A DNA stretch of 64,000 nt from Geosiphon pyriformis (lineage: Eukaryota > Glomeromycota > Glomeromycetes > Archaeosporales > Geosiphonaceae). Positions within the stretch are counted from its first letter, which is position 1. Each line of letters opens with the position of its first letter. The notes beneath the pieces are model-generated. The model made no database searches. It saw only the letters and a list, made by a program, of their open reading frames with translations, and was not told where the DNA came from. The stretch spans positions 180,759-244,758 of the forward strand of contig JAAOMT010000515.1 of assembly GCA_016748015.1 (NCBI GenBank), given 5' to 3'. Positions 25,853 to 38,699 of this stretch are shown here, piece after piece. Position numbers and translations under genes: made by a program.

Positions 25853-27104
25853 AGTATTAAATTAAAATTGCTTTTTAGATTTTATTTTATTTGCTAAAAG
25901 AATTTGTAAAGTTTTTTATGTATCTACCTTTTTTAAGAACCATTTACAAAAACACTTGATATTTAAATTACATCAATTATTTTTTATTTGACTTTTTTAA
26001 TAATTATTAATTAATATTTATTTTTAAATTTTATACTTTTTGCCATAAAAAAAATTTAAATTTAATTGTTTTTAATTATTACTATAAGTTTTGGTTTTTT
26101 TAAAACTTTTATTAATTTAAAAAATGATTGCTTTTAATTCAACTTTTTTAATTTTTTATTATTTGAGTTATTTTTTGTTAATATTATTATCTAATTTCTT
26201 GATTTATTTATTAGTTTTTAAATTTTTATTATATGCTTTTTTTTGGATTTATTTTAATATAAAATTGTTAGCTTAATAACTTTTTTATTTTATTATTGTT
26301 TTGGTTTTTGTTACCAATTATTCTTAATTAAAACTAAATAATTATTGGCTTTTATAATTTTAAATAATTTTTTTTGAATTTTAATTAGTAAATTAAACTT
26401 AATCAAATAAATTTTTTATATAAATTTTTATTATGCTATTTATTATTTTTGCTTTGTTTTTTATTTGAATTGTGCAGATATTTTGGTTTTTTTTAATTTA
26501 CTTATAAATTATTAAAATATAAAGTATTAAAACAGTATTTAATATTAATTAATTTGTTAATATTGTTTTAATAATTTAACATTTTTTAAATTGGTTAATT
26601 AAGTTAATTTTAATTATTAAATAATATATTTAATATATTAAAATAGGTTTAATAGCTTGAACTTTTTTAATTGTAAATTAAAAATTACATAATTAAAATT
26701 TTATTATTTAGATTGCTATTTATTTTTTAATTTACAAATAAACTTTTAAATTTAATTATGTTCTAAATATTAATAAGTTAATATATTGTTTTTTATAATT
26801 TAATTTTTAAATTAACATATTTTTTAATAAGTTTGTCAATTTTTGTTTTTAATTTTTTAATTTATCAATTTAACTAAATATTTAAATAATAATATAGTAT
26901 TTTAAAAAAAACTGTTACAAATAATTAAGTTAATACTACTTTGTTTTTAATATAAAACACAAATATATTAAGTTTTTTCCAATAATTTAAATTTAAAATA
27001 TAGTAAAATTATTTTATTAATTTAATAAGTATTATAAAAACATAAGAATTTAACCAAATAAATTTAATAAATTGTGTTATCTTATTATTAGTAACTTAAA
27101 TAAA

Positions 27105-27106
<2 letters not shown>

Positions 27107-27198
<92 letters not shown>
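27107..27198. repeat. (TTA)n microsatellite, about 92 bp uninterrupted
   Basis: About thirty perfect TTA units, the longest pure tract in the window. It lies about 440 bp from the MITE. Confidence 0.97.
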
Positions 27199-27199
<1 letters not shown>

Positions 27200-27634
27200 G
27201 TATAGCCATATTACTATTTAATACGATACAACTGCTCATAATTATTATTAAATTAAATTAAGTAATATTATTGTTTTTTTGTTATTATAATAATAAAATT
27301 ACTATAAAGATTTAAAATTTCAAAATAAATTAAAGTTTATTATATAATAATCTAGTTTATTTAATAATAATAAAATAAATTAATCTAATGTATTTTAATT
27401 ATAAAAATACAATATATATTTAAATAAAACACATATATAAATTTGGTTAAAAAATTTTTAAATTAATTTTATAAACAATTATAATTTTTAATACATTAAT
27501 TAATTACCAAGTAATTATAAAGTTTTTTACAAGAAAAAAATAAAAAAAATTATATTGCATTATATTAAGTATTAAAATTATTATTTTGTTATAAAATACA
27601 TTTTTTAAAAACATTTATTTTTTTAAAAAAAATA

Positions 27635-27937
27635 GGGAATTGCTAAATCGACCCACCCGCAACACGTGATATTATTTTACGTCATAGTTTCGTATTCAAC
27701 TATATATAGGAACATATTAACGAATATTATGGTTAGTGTTTTTTAATTATAAAACACTTTAAATTACCTAAGGCATAATAAAAAATAAAATATATAATCT
27801 ATACTCAATTTTATATAAGAAAAAGTTATTTTTTATTTTAATTAAACTAATATTTATTAGAATTACTAATAAATAAATATTAAAATTATATATATATTAA
27901 TATTACGTGTTACGAGTGGATCGATTTAGCAATTCCC
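27635..27937. mobile_element. Non-autonomous DNA transposon (MITE), 303 bp, 39-bp TIRs
   Basis: The left end 27635-27673 (GGGAATTGCTAAATCGACCC at its start) and the reverse complement of the right end 27899-27937 match at 35 of 39 positions. All four differences are transitions. The octamer AAAAAATA stands directly outside both ends (27627-27634 and 27938-27945) and would be an 8-bp target-site duplication, though in A-rich DNA this could be chance. The interior is AT-rich, codes for nothing, and has a small hairpin (AGTGTTTT...AAAACACT, about 27735-27760). No transposase for it is visible in the window. An 8-bp duplication fits hAT-, P- or Merlin-like mobilisers, but the terminal bases GGG are not the usual hAT ends, so I leave the superfamily open. 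Confidence 0.85.
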
Positions 27938-29355
27938 AAAAAATATTATTCTAAATTTAACATTATTAGTTTATAAAAATTTTGGTAAATTTTTTCAAAA
28001 TAAATGTGAATTTTACTTGAATTTATTTGAAATATAATAATACATATATTTTTGTTTTTTTTAATTATATTATTTTATAGTATAACAAGTTAAAAAATTG
28101 TTAATATTAAGGATTTATTATATAAATCTATATTTATTTTAAAACTTTTAACTTGTTTTATTTAAATATTTTATTAGGTAAATTATTGTGTTATTAAAAT
28201 AGTTTAGTTTAAATGATTTTTGTAAATTATTATATTAATTTATTATTAAATCAATTTATTTTTATTGTTATTTAGCAAATTTAGTTATTAATTTATTAGA
28301 CTTTAATTAATTTAAATTTCAAAAATAATAATAATAAGTATTATTATTATATAAACAAAAACCAATAATTAATATTTAATTATTTTTAATATTAGTTATA
28401 AAAATTACTGATTAATATATTTATAAGAATAAAAATTAAAGTTTTTATAATTTATAAATTTAAATATTTATTATAAATTTTACTTTTCTTAATTACTAAA
28501 TTAATTAATTAATTAATTAGAATTTAATTAAACATATATTAAAATTTTTAATCAATCAAAATTTATTTATTTTAAATAAATTTTTTAATAATTAAAAATA
28601 CAGCAAATTAAATAAAATTCATTATATTGTAAAAAAACATAAAATTGTATTTTTAAATAACTTAAAATACTTAAAATATTTTTTTGCTTATACATAATTA
28701 TTAAAAACAAAAATATTTTAATACATAATAAAAAAAAAAGTTAATATTTATGTGAAAACAAAAAATATTTTTTATTTAATGATAAAGATTTGCTACTTAA
28801 TTAAATTTAAATAATTTATAATATTTAAGCTATTATTTATTAATTAAATATTTATATAACCAACAAATTAAATAAAAAAGTATATAAATAATAATTATAA
28901 TATATGTAAAATAATTTTTTATGTTGTATATAATATTTATTTTAACAAAATTATGAGTTGAATATATTTTAGTTTCTTAAATATTAATCTTAACTAAAAA
29001 CTTAAAATTTAATAATTAATTAATAAAAACCCAATTTCATGTTCTTTATTATATTTTTAAAATAAGTCATTGAGTTCTATATTTCAAAGTCCAAATAATT
29101 AGAATTCTTTTTCAGTATTATAAAAACTTAACTTCCATTGTAAGAAGTGTTGATTTCATTGTTTTAAATATATTCAAAACAAAATAAAGTAAGACGAATA
29201 TCAACGTTCAATAATTTATTAAAAATTTAAGAACTACACCTTTATCTAGATAAGGTTTTGAATATATAGATATTATCATACATATTGATGTTTTATAATT
29301 TAATTGAATAAGGTTGCAATAGAAGACTAGAGCAAACTCTTCAGATTTTCATAGG

Positions 29356-30271
29356 ATTATGGAACGATGGGAGATATATTTATTATTTCGGGAAGTATTC
29401 CAAGACGACATGAACTTCACCGTTAACTTCCTTGGATTTCTGGGAGTGAACTACCGGAACCCAGGTATCTTGGTAATAATTTTTATATACAGGCCCCAAC
29501 TCGATTTTACTCTCGCCGATCTTTCAAATAATTTGATTAGGGAATAATTTTTTATTTTTATGTGATGGTTTCAGAATCAGTAGCAATGTAATTCATATTT
29601 TTAGTACCTTATCATCTGTTCCAATATCATCATCCAAAAGTCTGAGATGAAGAAAGTTTTCGCCTTTCACAGGACTTGAAGTGTTAAGGAATAGTATTTA
29701 AAAGGGTAAAATTAGATTTCAAAGGAGGATAATTTTCTTGAAAATCATGACTTACTAGGTGGTCTCTTTGAGCCAAACAGGGCTATTGGTGTTGTGGCGC
29801 ACCTCAGTCTTTTGCTTTTCATGTCCATCAATCCAAAATTCAACATAAGGGTCACCTTGAGTAGAAGAATATCCCAAATTAACATAATTCATCGGGAAGA
29901 TATCAGCCTGAGATTAGGAGGCTTTAGAATTTAGTTCTTAGCCAAGTTTACCTGTGCCTATAAGATTCAAAATTAAAAGTATGTTACTTGATGTTCAGTT
30001 CTCGTTCACTTCTCTCTACTAGATAAAGAAAAGCAAATGTTATATACCAATAGAGTCCATATCTTTGACATTTCTCCCTTCGACTAATGAAACAATTTAA
30101 TTATTAGGAAAAAATCTGATAAAACTTCGAAGAGTGGGAAAATTGTTTTGTCCAACTGACTAATACATTCAGTTGACCTCTACCATTCTTTTCTGGCCCC
30201 AAAGCAAACTTAATCTGAGAATAAACCAAATTTTACTTACGAATTCGTACGTGAAGTTCTCCTTTACCCAT
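29356..30271 (-). CDS. Small single C2-domain protein, 134 aa, six exons
   Basis: Exons in transcript order: 30271-30241, 30083-30048, 29957-29952 (6 nt), 29855-29756, 29674-29608, 29520-29356. The phases fit and give 134 residues. The sequence is one C2 domain: MGKGELHVRILEGRNVKDMD, then DPYVEFWIDG, NSPVWLKE and LHLRLLDDDIGTDDKIGES. Acidic residues at the usual calcium-site positions are present (D20, D26, D72, D74, D79), so calcium-dependent membrane binding is plausible. Stand-alone C2 proteins of this size are common in fungi and plants, and their roles are mostly unknown. The 6-nt exon adds two residues (Thr, Gly) and restores the usual spacing between the Gly and the DPY motif. Skipping it keeps the frame but makes the loop shorter by two residues. 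The C-terminal tail after GEVHVVL is not conserved-looking. Confidence 0.78.
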
Positions 30272-31479
30272 TGTGTTGAAAATTTTAAAGGAAGTTGAAA
30301 AGAGTTGAAGTTAAATAGTTAGGATTCCGTCAAGGCGCTTTTAAGGAAGACAAGGAAAAAGAAATTTCCATTGAAAGATTCCGTGTCACCAAAAACAAAG
30401 CTTGCGCATCTGGCCAAAAATAGGTTAGTAATGAGAAAAAAGCTATTTGACGTTTATCTTTTCCCACAAAAAGCCTGTTAAATGCACATGCATGATTTGT
30501 TTTAACAGTTATAAATCTTTTTTTTTGCTTTAACAAAGTGTGATCTATGCTAGTAGGATAAAAATAAATAAAACTAACATTTTTAATTAATAATAATAAA
30601 TATGTGAAATGCTTATAAATTTTTTTACCTATTTGTAAAAAAAGTTTTGCATAAAAATTGTGTAATAAATTTTAATTACTCTATATTATTTATGTTTAAA
30701 ATAAATTAATATTTTGCACACTATTTTTTAATAGTTTGTATTGCTTAAATTCATTATAATATTAACTAAAAAAAATTGCGAATATAATAAACAATTATTT
30801 TTAATAATAAATATTATACAAAATATTACAATAATTTTCAAAAAAATTTATATTAAAAATTTTATACATTTTGTTTTTAAATATAACAAAAAATTCATAA
30901 TTTTTTTTCTTATATTTTTATAACTACAATTAAAGTAAAAGTAAAAAAAAGAAATTATTTTTTCTTTTATTGTTACAACTAATTGAATTATTTCAAAAGT
31001 TTTTTTAAAAGTAAAGTTAATTAAGCAGTAGTTTTTTATAATGCTTTTTTTTAAATATTAAAAACATAGAACAGTTATTATTTGCTAAAAACACTTTTTT
31101 GGTTTTAAGTGAGATTTTCTGTTTAAAGTTTTTTTAAATAACCAACTAAAATCAGTTTTAATATAATTATTATTATTATAAAAAGTTCAAAAATCTTTAA
31201 TAATAAACCAATAATAATACTCTTTTCTTTTTTAATAATTCTTTTTATATATTACTTAAATAGCCAAAAAAACCAGAAAAACAATCTTTTTTTTCTTAAT
31301 TTAACAACCAATTTTTTTAAAATACCAAAAAAAATTATTTTTTTAGTGTTTTTTAAAACACGATTTTTGATTTAAAATCTGTTTTTTATAAAAAATAAGA
31401 AATTGGTTTTACTTATATTAATTTTGTTATAATTATACTAATTATAATAATCAACTTAAATATAATTATAAACAATAAT

Positions 31480-31800
31480 TTTTTTTTAAATAATAATAAT
31501 AATAACATATTTGCCAAAATTAATTTTAATTAGCAAATAATTGAATTGTTTATTATGTTAATTTTTAATTAATTTTTATGAATTTTAAAAACAAAACAAA
31601 TTATGTTTTTATACATAATTTTACTTAAGTATTTTATTAAATTATTTAATTTTAGAAATTAGGCTAATTAAATAAAAATTAAAGTATTTTTTTTGTTTTT
31701 TAAAAATACTATTAATTCTAATAATATTTAAAATTTTTTTATTAGTTTTTAAAAAATTTTAAATAAATAATTCTATTTTAATATTTAATAAAACTATTAA
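31480..31800. repeat. Diverged direct repeat, copy 1 of 2
   Basis: Several blocks recur in the same order and orientation at about 33558-33771, including ATTAATTCTAATAATATTTA (exact in both), a CAAAATT-centred block before it, and a TAAATAAATAATT...TTTAATAAAACT block after it. Spacing differs by insertions and deletions. Probably two old copies of one repeat family. Low complexity makes the limits approximate. Confidence 0.5.
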
Positions 31801-33557
31801 AATTAAAGTAGTTTATATTAAAACTGTTGTTATAAATCTGTTTTTTGGTATGTTTAATGTCTAAAATCTTAATTTAACTATAAATAAATTTTATAAATTT
31901 TTTAATATTAAAATTATTAAATAAGTTTTTTTTTGTTTTTCTATTGTATTATATATAATTTTTTTTAAAAAAAACCATTTCTAAATTTTATTTGCTGTTA
32001 TTAAATTTTTTTAAAATTAGTTTTACAATTATTTAAAGTGTTTTTCTAATTAAAAACATAAAATATTAATAGTCTTAAGTGTTTTTTTAAATAAAATTAT
32101 GATTTTTTTTTCAATTAATAATAATATAAATAATTTTAAATAGAAATTATTTTTTTAATAAATTTAGTTAATAAATATTTAATAAAAAATACAAGTAAAT
32201 TTTTTAATAGTTTTATAATAATAATTCAATTTTCTAATATTCTATTATTATTATTTTAATTGATTAAATATTGTATATTTTTATTAAAAAAATCTTGGAT
32301 TTCAAATTTGAATCTTAAGCTATAAATAAAACTAATATAAATAAAAACAATTAAAATATTATATATATATATATTTGTAAATTTACGAAATAATATATTG
32401 TAATATTATATTTTTAATATTTTAAAATAGTGTTTACTACTATTATAATATTGTGTTTACTGTTATTATAATTTAATATTTGCTGCTATTACAAAATTAA
32501 TACTTGTTATTAATATTATTTCATAATTATTACTATATAAATTATTAGTTTAATTTAATTTATTAATTTAAAATTAATTATTAGAAACAATATTTGACTT
32601 TTTTATATATTATTATTTAAATTATATTTATTTATTTTATTTTTAAAATTACAAAGTTTTCTGTTTTCGTTGTTGTTATTTTTTTTTAAAAACTACTTTA
32701 AATATATAATTATACTTGTTTTATTTTTAAAAAAATTTAAATATTGTTGTTATTAAAACTAATATCTTAAAAAAAAGTTATATTTAATAAAAAATTCTTA
32801 ATTATTAATGTTATCTTAAGTATTAAAATTCAGATTATTAAGGTTTTAAATATAAAATATTTTTATTTTATTTTTTAAAGCCAGTATTTAAGTTTGTATT
32901 AAGTATTAAAGCTTTTAAAATTAATTTATTAGTATAAAATTATAAATAAAAGTTGTTGTTTTTAACTTTTTTTTCTGTTGTTATTAATAATTTTATAATT
33001 AGTTTAAGTTAATATTTTTGAGTTAAATTGGTTTTATTAGTTAAATTTATTATTAAATCTATTAATTTTTTAATTGTTTTAATTATAAAATTGATAAATT
33101 TTTTTTTGAATATTAAAATAAAATAAAAATTTTTACAATTTAAAAAAATATTGGCAATTTTAAACATATTAAGCAAAAAAAATTATTTTAAAATAATGTA
33201 TAATATAAATAATTTATTTAATAAATTTTTTTTTGTTAAAATAATGGTTTTTTAAAAGTTTAATATAAATAAAACTGCTGTTTAGTTGACTAATTAAGTT
33301 TTTAATAATAATAATATAGTTGTAATTATATAAAAAAAATTGTTTAAATAAATTTATTTTTATAAATTTAATATTATTTAGTTTTAATTAATTTAAATAA
33401 TTAATTATATTTAATTTAAAATTTGTTGTAATTGTATTTTATTAAGTAATATTTAAATTTATTTATTAATATAAAAAAAAAAAATTAATTAATTTTTTAA
33501 ATTTTTTGATATTTATATTAATTTTAATATAAATGTATTTATTTAATTTAATATAAA

Positions 33558-33771
33558 CAGTTGTTTTTTTATTTAAATAATAACAGTAATAATATGTTTA
33601 TCAAAATTGGTTTTAATCAATACATAATTAAATTATTTAAATAAAAATTTAAACTGTTTTTTAAAAATAATATTAATTCTAATAATATTTAAAAATAATA
33701 ACTTATTATTAAAAATTTTTAAATAAATAATTTTTATTTTGTGTTTAATAAAACTGTAAAATTTATTTTTT
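33558..33771. repeat. Diverged direct repeat, copy 2 of 2
   Basis: Partner of the repeat at about 31480-31800. It is shorter and shares the same three blocks in order. Confidence 0.5.
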
Positions 33772-34259
33772 AAATTTTTTTAAATATTATTATTCAAATT
33801 ATACTTGCTAATTTCTCTTTTTTATTATTTTTAAATTTGTAAAATCTTTTTTTATATCTGTTTTTGCTTTTGTTTTTACTATTGTAATTTTATATAATGT
33901 TTTTTAATAAAAAAATTAAGAATATTTTAAGTGTTTTTTGTAAAATTTAAATATTAATAAAAATTTACTAATTTATAAATAATATATTATTGTGTATTTT
34001 AAGTTTATTAAAATAGTTAATACTGTTTTTATTTGTTAATTAATTTTAATAATAAAGAATAATATGAAATTTTTTTGTTTGTTTATTAAAAAATTATTGT
34101 TTTTTATAATATATTTAAACCAAATTAATTAATTTTTATTTTATTTTTTTATTTTTATTTTATAAGGGCAGTTTAATCACTATTTAATATACAAAAACAA
34201 ACTAAATATATCAAATTAAATATAGCTTATATACTTACTACATATGACCAGCCATTTAA

Positions 34260-37200
34260 ATCAATTAAGACTATACATACATTTATATTGAATTTCAACT
34301 TATTATTTAAACTTGAAAAAAACAAACAAGTCTTATATAATCCAAAACTAATAATAAATAATTTAATAATTTTAAGCAGATAAATTACTTCAATTGAGAG
34401 AAAACTAAACAGATCACTATATACTTTAGGCAAAATTTTTATGTCTTTTATCATATTACTCTTTTTTATATCAATTTTGTATTTAAACCTAAAATTTTAC
34501 AATCTACTACAATATATATTAGCCAAATATTAAATAAAATCAGTTATCACTATCATAGTTTTTTTTTATTCTCAAACTTAAAAGCTGCTTTGCTAATCCA
34601 ATTCTTAAAAACAAATTCTTTATACAAGATTTTATAAACACTAATGTTTAATGCTCCTAATAAAAAAGTACACAATATTGAAGAAATTAATGAAAAACAA
34701 GATTTTACTAAAGATGTTTACAAATTAGTATAATTTAACAAAATTTTAAAACATACTAAAATCTTTTTTGAATAGATGAAAACATAATTAAATAGTTTAA
34801 TATTACCACAGAATAAATACAATATATCTGGATACTTTTTGTTATAAAGCCTCTTTCTAACTGCAGTTGACAATTTTTTATGAATTTTTTTTATTAAATA
34901 TGTACAAAAAACTGTTAAAAATTTGCTAGTATAACCAAAAAGCATATAAGAATCAAAGTACTATATTGAAACAATATAGTGCTAATTAATAGTCTGAATA
35001 AAAATTTTTTATAAAATATTCATACTTAGACCCATTTTTTATTAAACATAATTAACTGTCTGATATATATTGTAGACAAAATACCAAACATTGTCTAAAA
35101 TGACCAACTTATTTACTGAAATAAATCTCTTAATCATATTAGTAGATAAAAAAATATAAGACTACATTACAATACTTACAAAACTATCAGTTATATTATT
35201 GTTAACATTTCTTAAATGGCTTTTAACTTTCACTTATTTAACAAAAATATTTTTGAATCTAATTAAATTAGCTATATATTGCTTTTTAATTCAGCATTTA
35301 TTTTAAAAATCAGACACAAGCAGTATAAACAGCACAAGTCCTAATATATATATATCTATAACAGCTTGGCTGTTTGTATACAAAACTATCAAATAAGATA
35401 AAAAACACATTCCAAAGCCAGAACAATAGTCTGCAATTTTAACAAAGTTGATAATAGTAAACCAGAAACTTTTATACTTAAATTTACTCTAATCTCAGGA
35501 AAATATGCTATTGCTTTATTTGTTATATTAACAGTACTTATATTATACAGAAAATTATTAGTATAAACATTAATCTCCCCTGTTTAAAGTTTATGTAAAT
35601 ACTTCCAAACATCCAAAAATTTACTTGAGTTATAAAAACCTGAACAGCCAAAGTTAAAGCCACACCCAATAAGTTTAATTAAAAGATTGTTTATATAAGT
35701 AACAGTTTTTACAAACTATATTAACACTAAGTCTTTTGAATTCAGTCTTTCCTAATAATAAAAGATCTTATAATTTATAATTAAGCCATGTTTGTTTAAT
35801 AATTTATTACCAAAAACAATATTAAATCACTTTAAAAAGTAAATTACATCAAAGTATTATGAGCCACCTAAAATTTTTTACATAGAAAAACAACCAAAAG
35901 AATAAAATGCACAAGATAACTTATTCACCAAAGAAATATTGTTATTCAAAAAAATTTTTATTATGTCTGCTAGAAAATTGTTTATGGAATTGACTCTTAG
36001 TTTAACAAAAAATTGTAATAAGTTTCTTGGCACCCAATCTGTAATCTGCAAATTCAAAAATTAGTATACAAATAAATGGTCAAGAATTTTTATTATATTA
36101 GAAAACCAAATTAATAAAGCTATTTTGCTTTCTATTTGAAGCTGGTTAAATAATTTTAGCTTATATAATAATAAATGATACAGAGCTTTATTAGAAAAGT
36201 TTTTTAGCAAATTAGTTTTTGATCTAAGTCTCTTTTTAATTATAATATCTTACTTTTAACATATATTTTTAAACACAAAACTGAATTATATCTAGTAATT
36301 GATAATAGACTGCAAAATTACTAAAATTAAATAAGAAAATTGTTTGTTTAATAAAGTTTTTCTAAGTATTATGTTTAAAAAAACCTGATGTTTGAATGTG
36401 TTTTGGTAAAACTTGGCTTAAATATACTCTTTGTTAACAAAAAAATCTTTAAATATTTGTAAGATCTTTATGTTTGGCAATAGAAATAGATTAGCCATCA
36501 ATATGTAATAAAACAATTACAATTTCTGGTTTATAGAAATCACAACTGTCTTTTCATTGTTAATACAAATGTTATTAAATTTAAAAAACTGATTTGCCAA
36601 GTCCAAAATATATTGCATTAAAGTCTGATTATTTTCTATCTAAATTGTATTATCTATAAAAGCACCTGTTACAAAGAAAAAAGTTTTTCTTCTATTGACT
36701 TCTATTTTGTTTGTTTTAGTCACAAAATTGGTATTAATTTAATATCTATACAAATGTCTTTAATACTTAATTTTACACAATAAAAAATCATAAAAAATTC
36801 TTTAAAGAAGTAATAAAAAAATTTTATTCTAATCCAGCCTATTGTGCACTTTGTAACTACTTAAGAGACCAAAATCTGTTGTAATTCTGTTGATTCTGTT
36901 TTTATGTATGTTTTTAAAAAAGTTAATAAATCTATTATATATTTTAATCTACTTCAAATTAGCTTTTAAATAATACTATAATTGAATTATAAGTTTTATA
37001 CATGTTTTATAGAACCAATTAAAGCTTTTGCTCTTTTTATAAAGCATTTTTTAATATAAAACTAATAAAAAATACTGAAAATTAAGTCGAAATACTCTTT
37101 AAGACTAAGAAATTGTTATTATAAAGAACATTAAACTTGCTATAAACAGATAAAATACAATCTAATAAAATATTAAACAAAATTTTTTTGGCAGTTTTAA

Positions 37201-38690
37201 TTAGCACTATAGATTATATATTAATTAAAATGCCATTTCAATTATATGACTTAAAGTTCATTAAAATTTATGTTCTTTTTCAAAAAATTAAGACATCTTC
37301 AAAAGTTAAATAAATATTCAATAAGACCAAAAAACAATTTACCACCATATTATTACAATGTTTTCAAAATTTATTAGTTATACCAAATAGACTAATAGCT
37401 TTGTTATCAAGCAGACCACCAATTACTGAAATTAAATCTATTTTGCTAATAGTATTTATTATACCAGAAAAAACATTCTTATTTATATATGCCAAAAATA
37501 CATATTAACAAGCTCACAAATCAAACAAAACTAAAGAAACCTCATGTTTTTTTATTTTTTATTGATTGTGTTTCTAATTATAGCTGCTTTTTTAGCTTTA
37601 GATTTTTGATACTTGGATTCTTAATATTTTTTTTCACTCTTAGTTCTATTCTCAATCAGAAAAAACAAACTAATTAAACCATCAATATCTAATCTCGACC
37701 AAATCTGTTTAAGACAATTAAATTCAATAATATTACTAAAAAAAAAAACTTTAATTATTCTTAAAACTAAAACTTCTAATTTGTAATATTTAGAAAATTG
37801 CTTATTCCTGAAGTTATTAAAATTTTTAAACCAATTCCTAGAAAATATTTTGTTTACTAAATCAATTATAATTGACTTTACAAGATTTTATATTACATTT
37901 AAATCATTTTTTTTGTAATCTGAAACTCATTATATGATTAAAATATTTTAACTGATAAATATTCCTTAAACTGAGCTTATTTTTATATATTAGTATTCTT
38001 AAAACCAAATTTCTATTAATTTTTATTGGCATGTTTTTAAATAAAATTTAAATTCAAATATAGAAAACCAGTTAAATTAAGAGAAATCATAACAATTAAA
38101 TAATTAGTATTAAAGAAATTAGAAACACTACTAATCTTATGTCTAATTACTATTGTCAAAAGATATTTACTAACCAAAATATAATCAATAGTCTTTTTAA
38201 TATCTCTTAAATTACTCTATATTAGAAATTTAGCAACTGTATCACTTAACATAAAATTATATAAGTTCAAATTGAGACATTTTTTTAAGTTTGTATATTG
38301 TTTTATTTTATCTTTATTAAAATTATCTCTTAATATCATATAAAAACTTATATTGATTGCTTTAGTAATACTTAAATTTATTTCATTAACTTAATTAAAT
38401 TATATTTCAGCAAAAGTACTTGTATATAAATCCTAAAATATTTTTGTTAAACAACAAATGAAATGAGAGAAAATGACCAGAAATTTTAGAAATCTTATAT
38501 ATATATCAAGTAAAAGATTTATTTATTATTATTATTACTTTCAAATTCAAATAATCAGTATCCAAATTAAATACAAATACCTTCAAGTCCGTAAATTTGT
38601 CTTTAAATCAAGGTCTGATTTGCTCTTTTAATTTTATTTCAATAAATATTGAAATCAAATTCTCAAAATTTTTATGTTATTTAATAATAT
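34260..38690 (-). pseudogene. LINE copy A ORF2 (endonuclease/reverse transcriptase/RNase H), broken
   Basis: The reverse-transcriptase active-site region is readable at about 36670-36520. The catalytic Y/F-x-D-D box appears as FIDNT (36660-36646), so the second catalytic Asp is now Asn through one G-to-A change. It is followed by LANQFFKFNNICINN and KTVVISIN. Near the C-terminus, the frame at 34945-34718 contains VRKRLYNKKYPDILYLFCGN, which aligns with VRKCLYNRCYPNVVCLFCGD of the fresher copy. The APE endonuclease part should lie near 38 kb but I could not pick out its catalytic residues. Many stops and frameshifts are present. Confidence 0.75.
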
Positions 38691-38699
38691 TATCTTGCT

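Larger units (their letters stand above)
24801..29290. other. Very AT-rich, CG-poor block
   Basis: About 4.5 kb of extreme A+T with no gene. It contains (TTA)n tracts at 25825-25852 and 27107-27198 and the MITE at 27635-27937, whose CG-containing terminal repeats stand out from the surroundings. The rest is probably eroded repeat DNA, but I could not identify the elements. Confidence 0.65.
30272..34129. other. C2-gene upstream DNA followed by very AT-rich block
   Basis: Positions 30272-30540 have gene-block composition and probably hold the C2-gene promoter. From about 30550 to 34129 the DNA is extremely AT-rich with no gene. A pair of diverged direct repeats (about 31.48-31.80 and 33.56-33.77 kb) is the only structure I could define. 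Confidence 0.6.
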
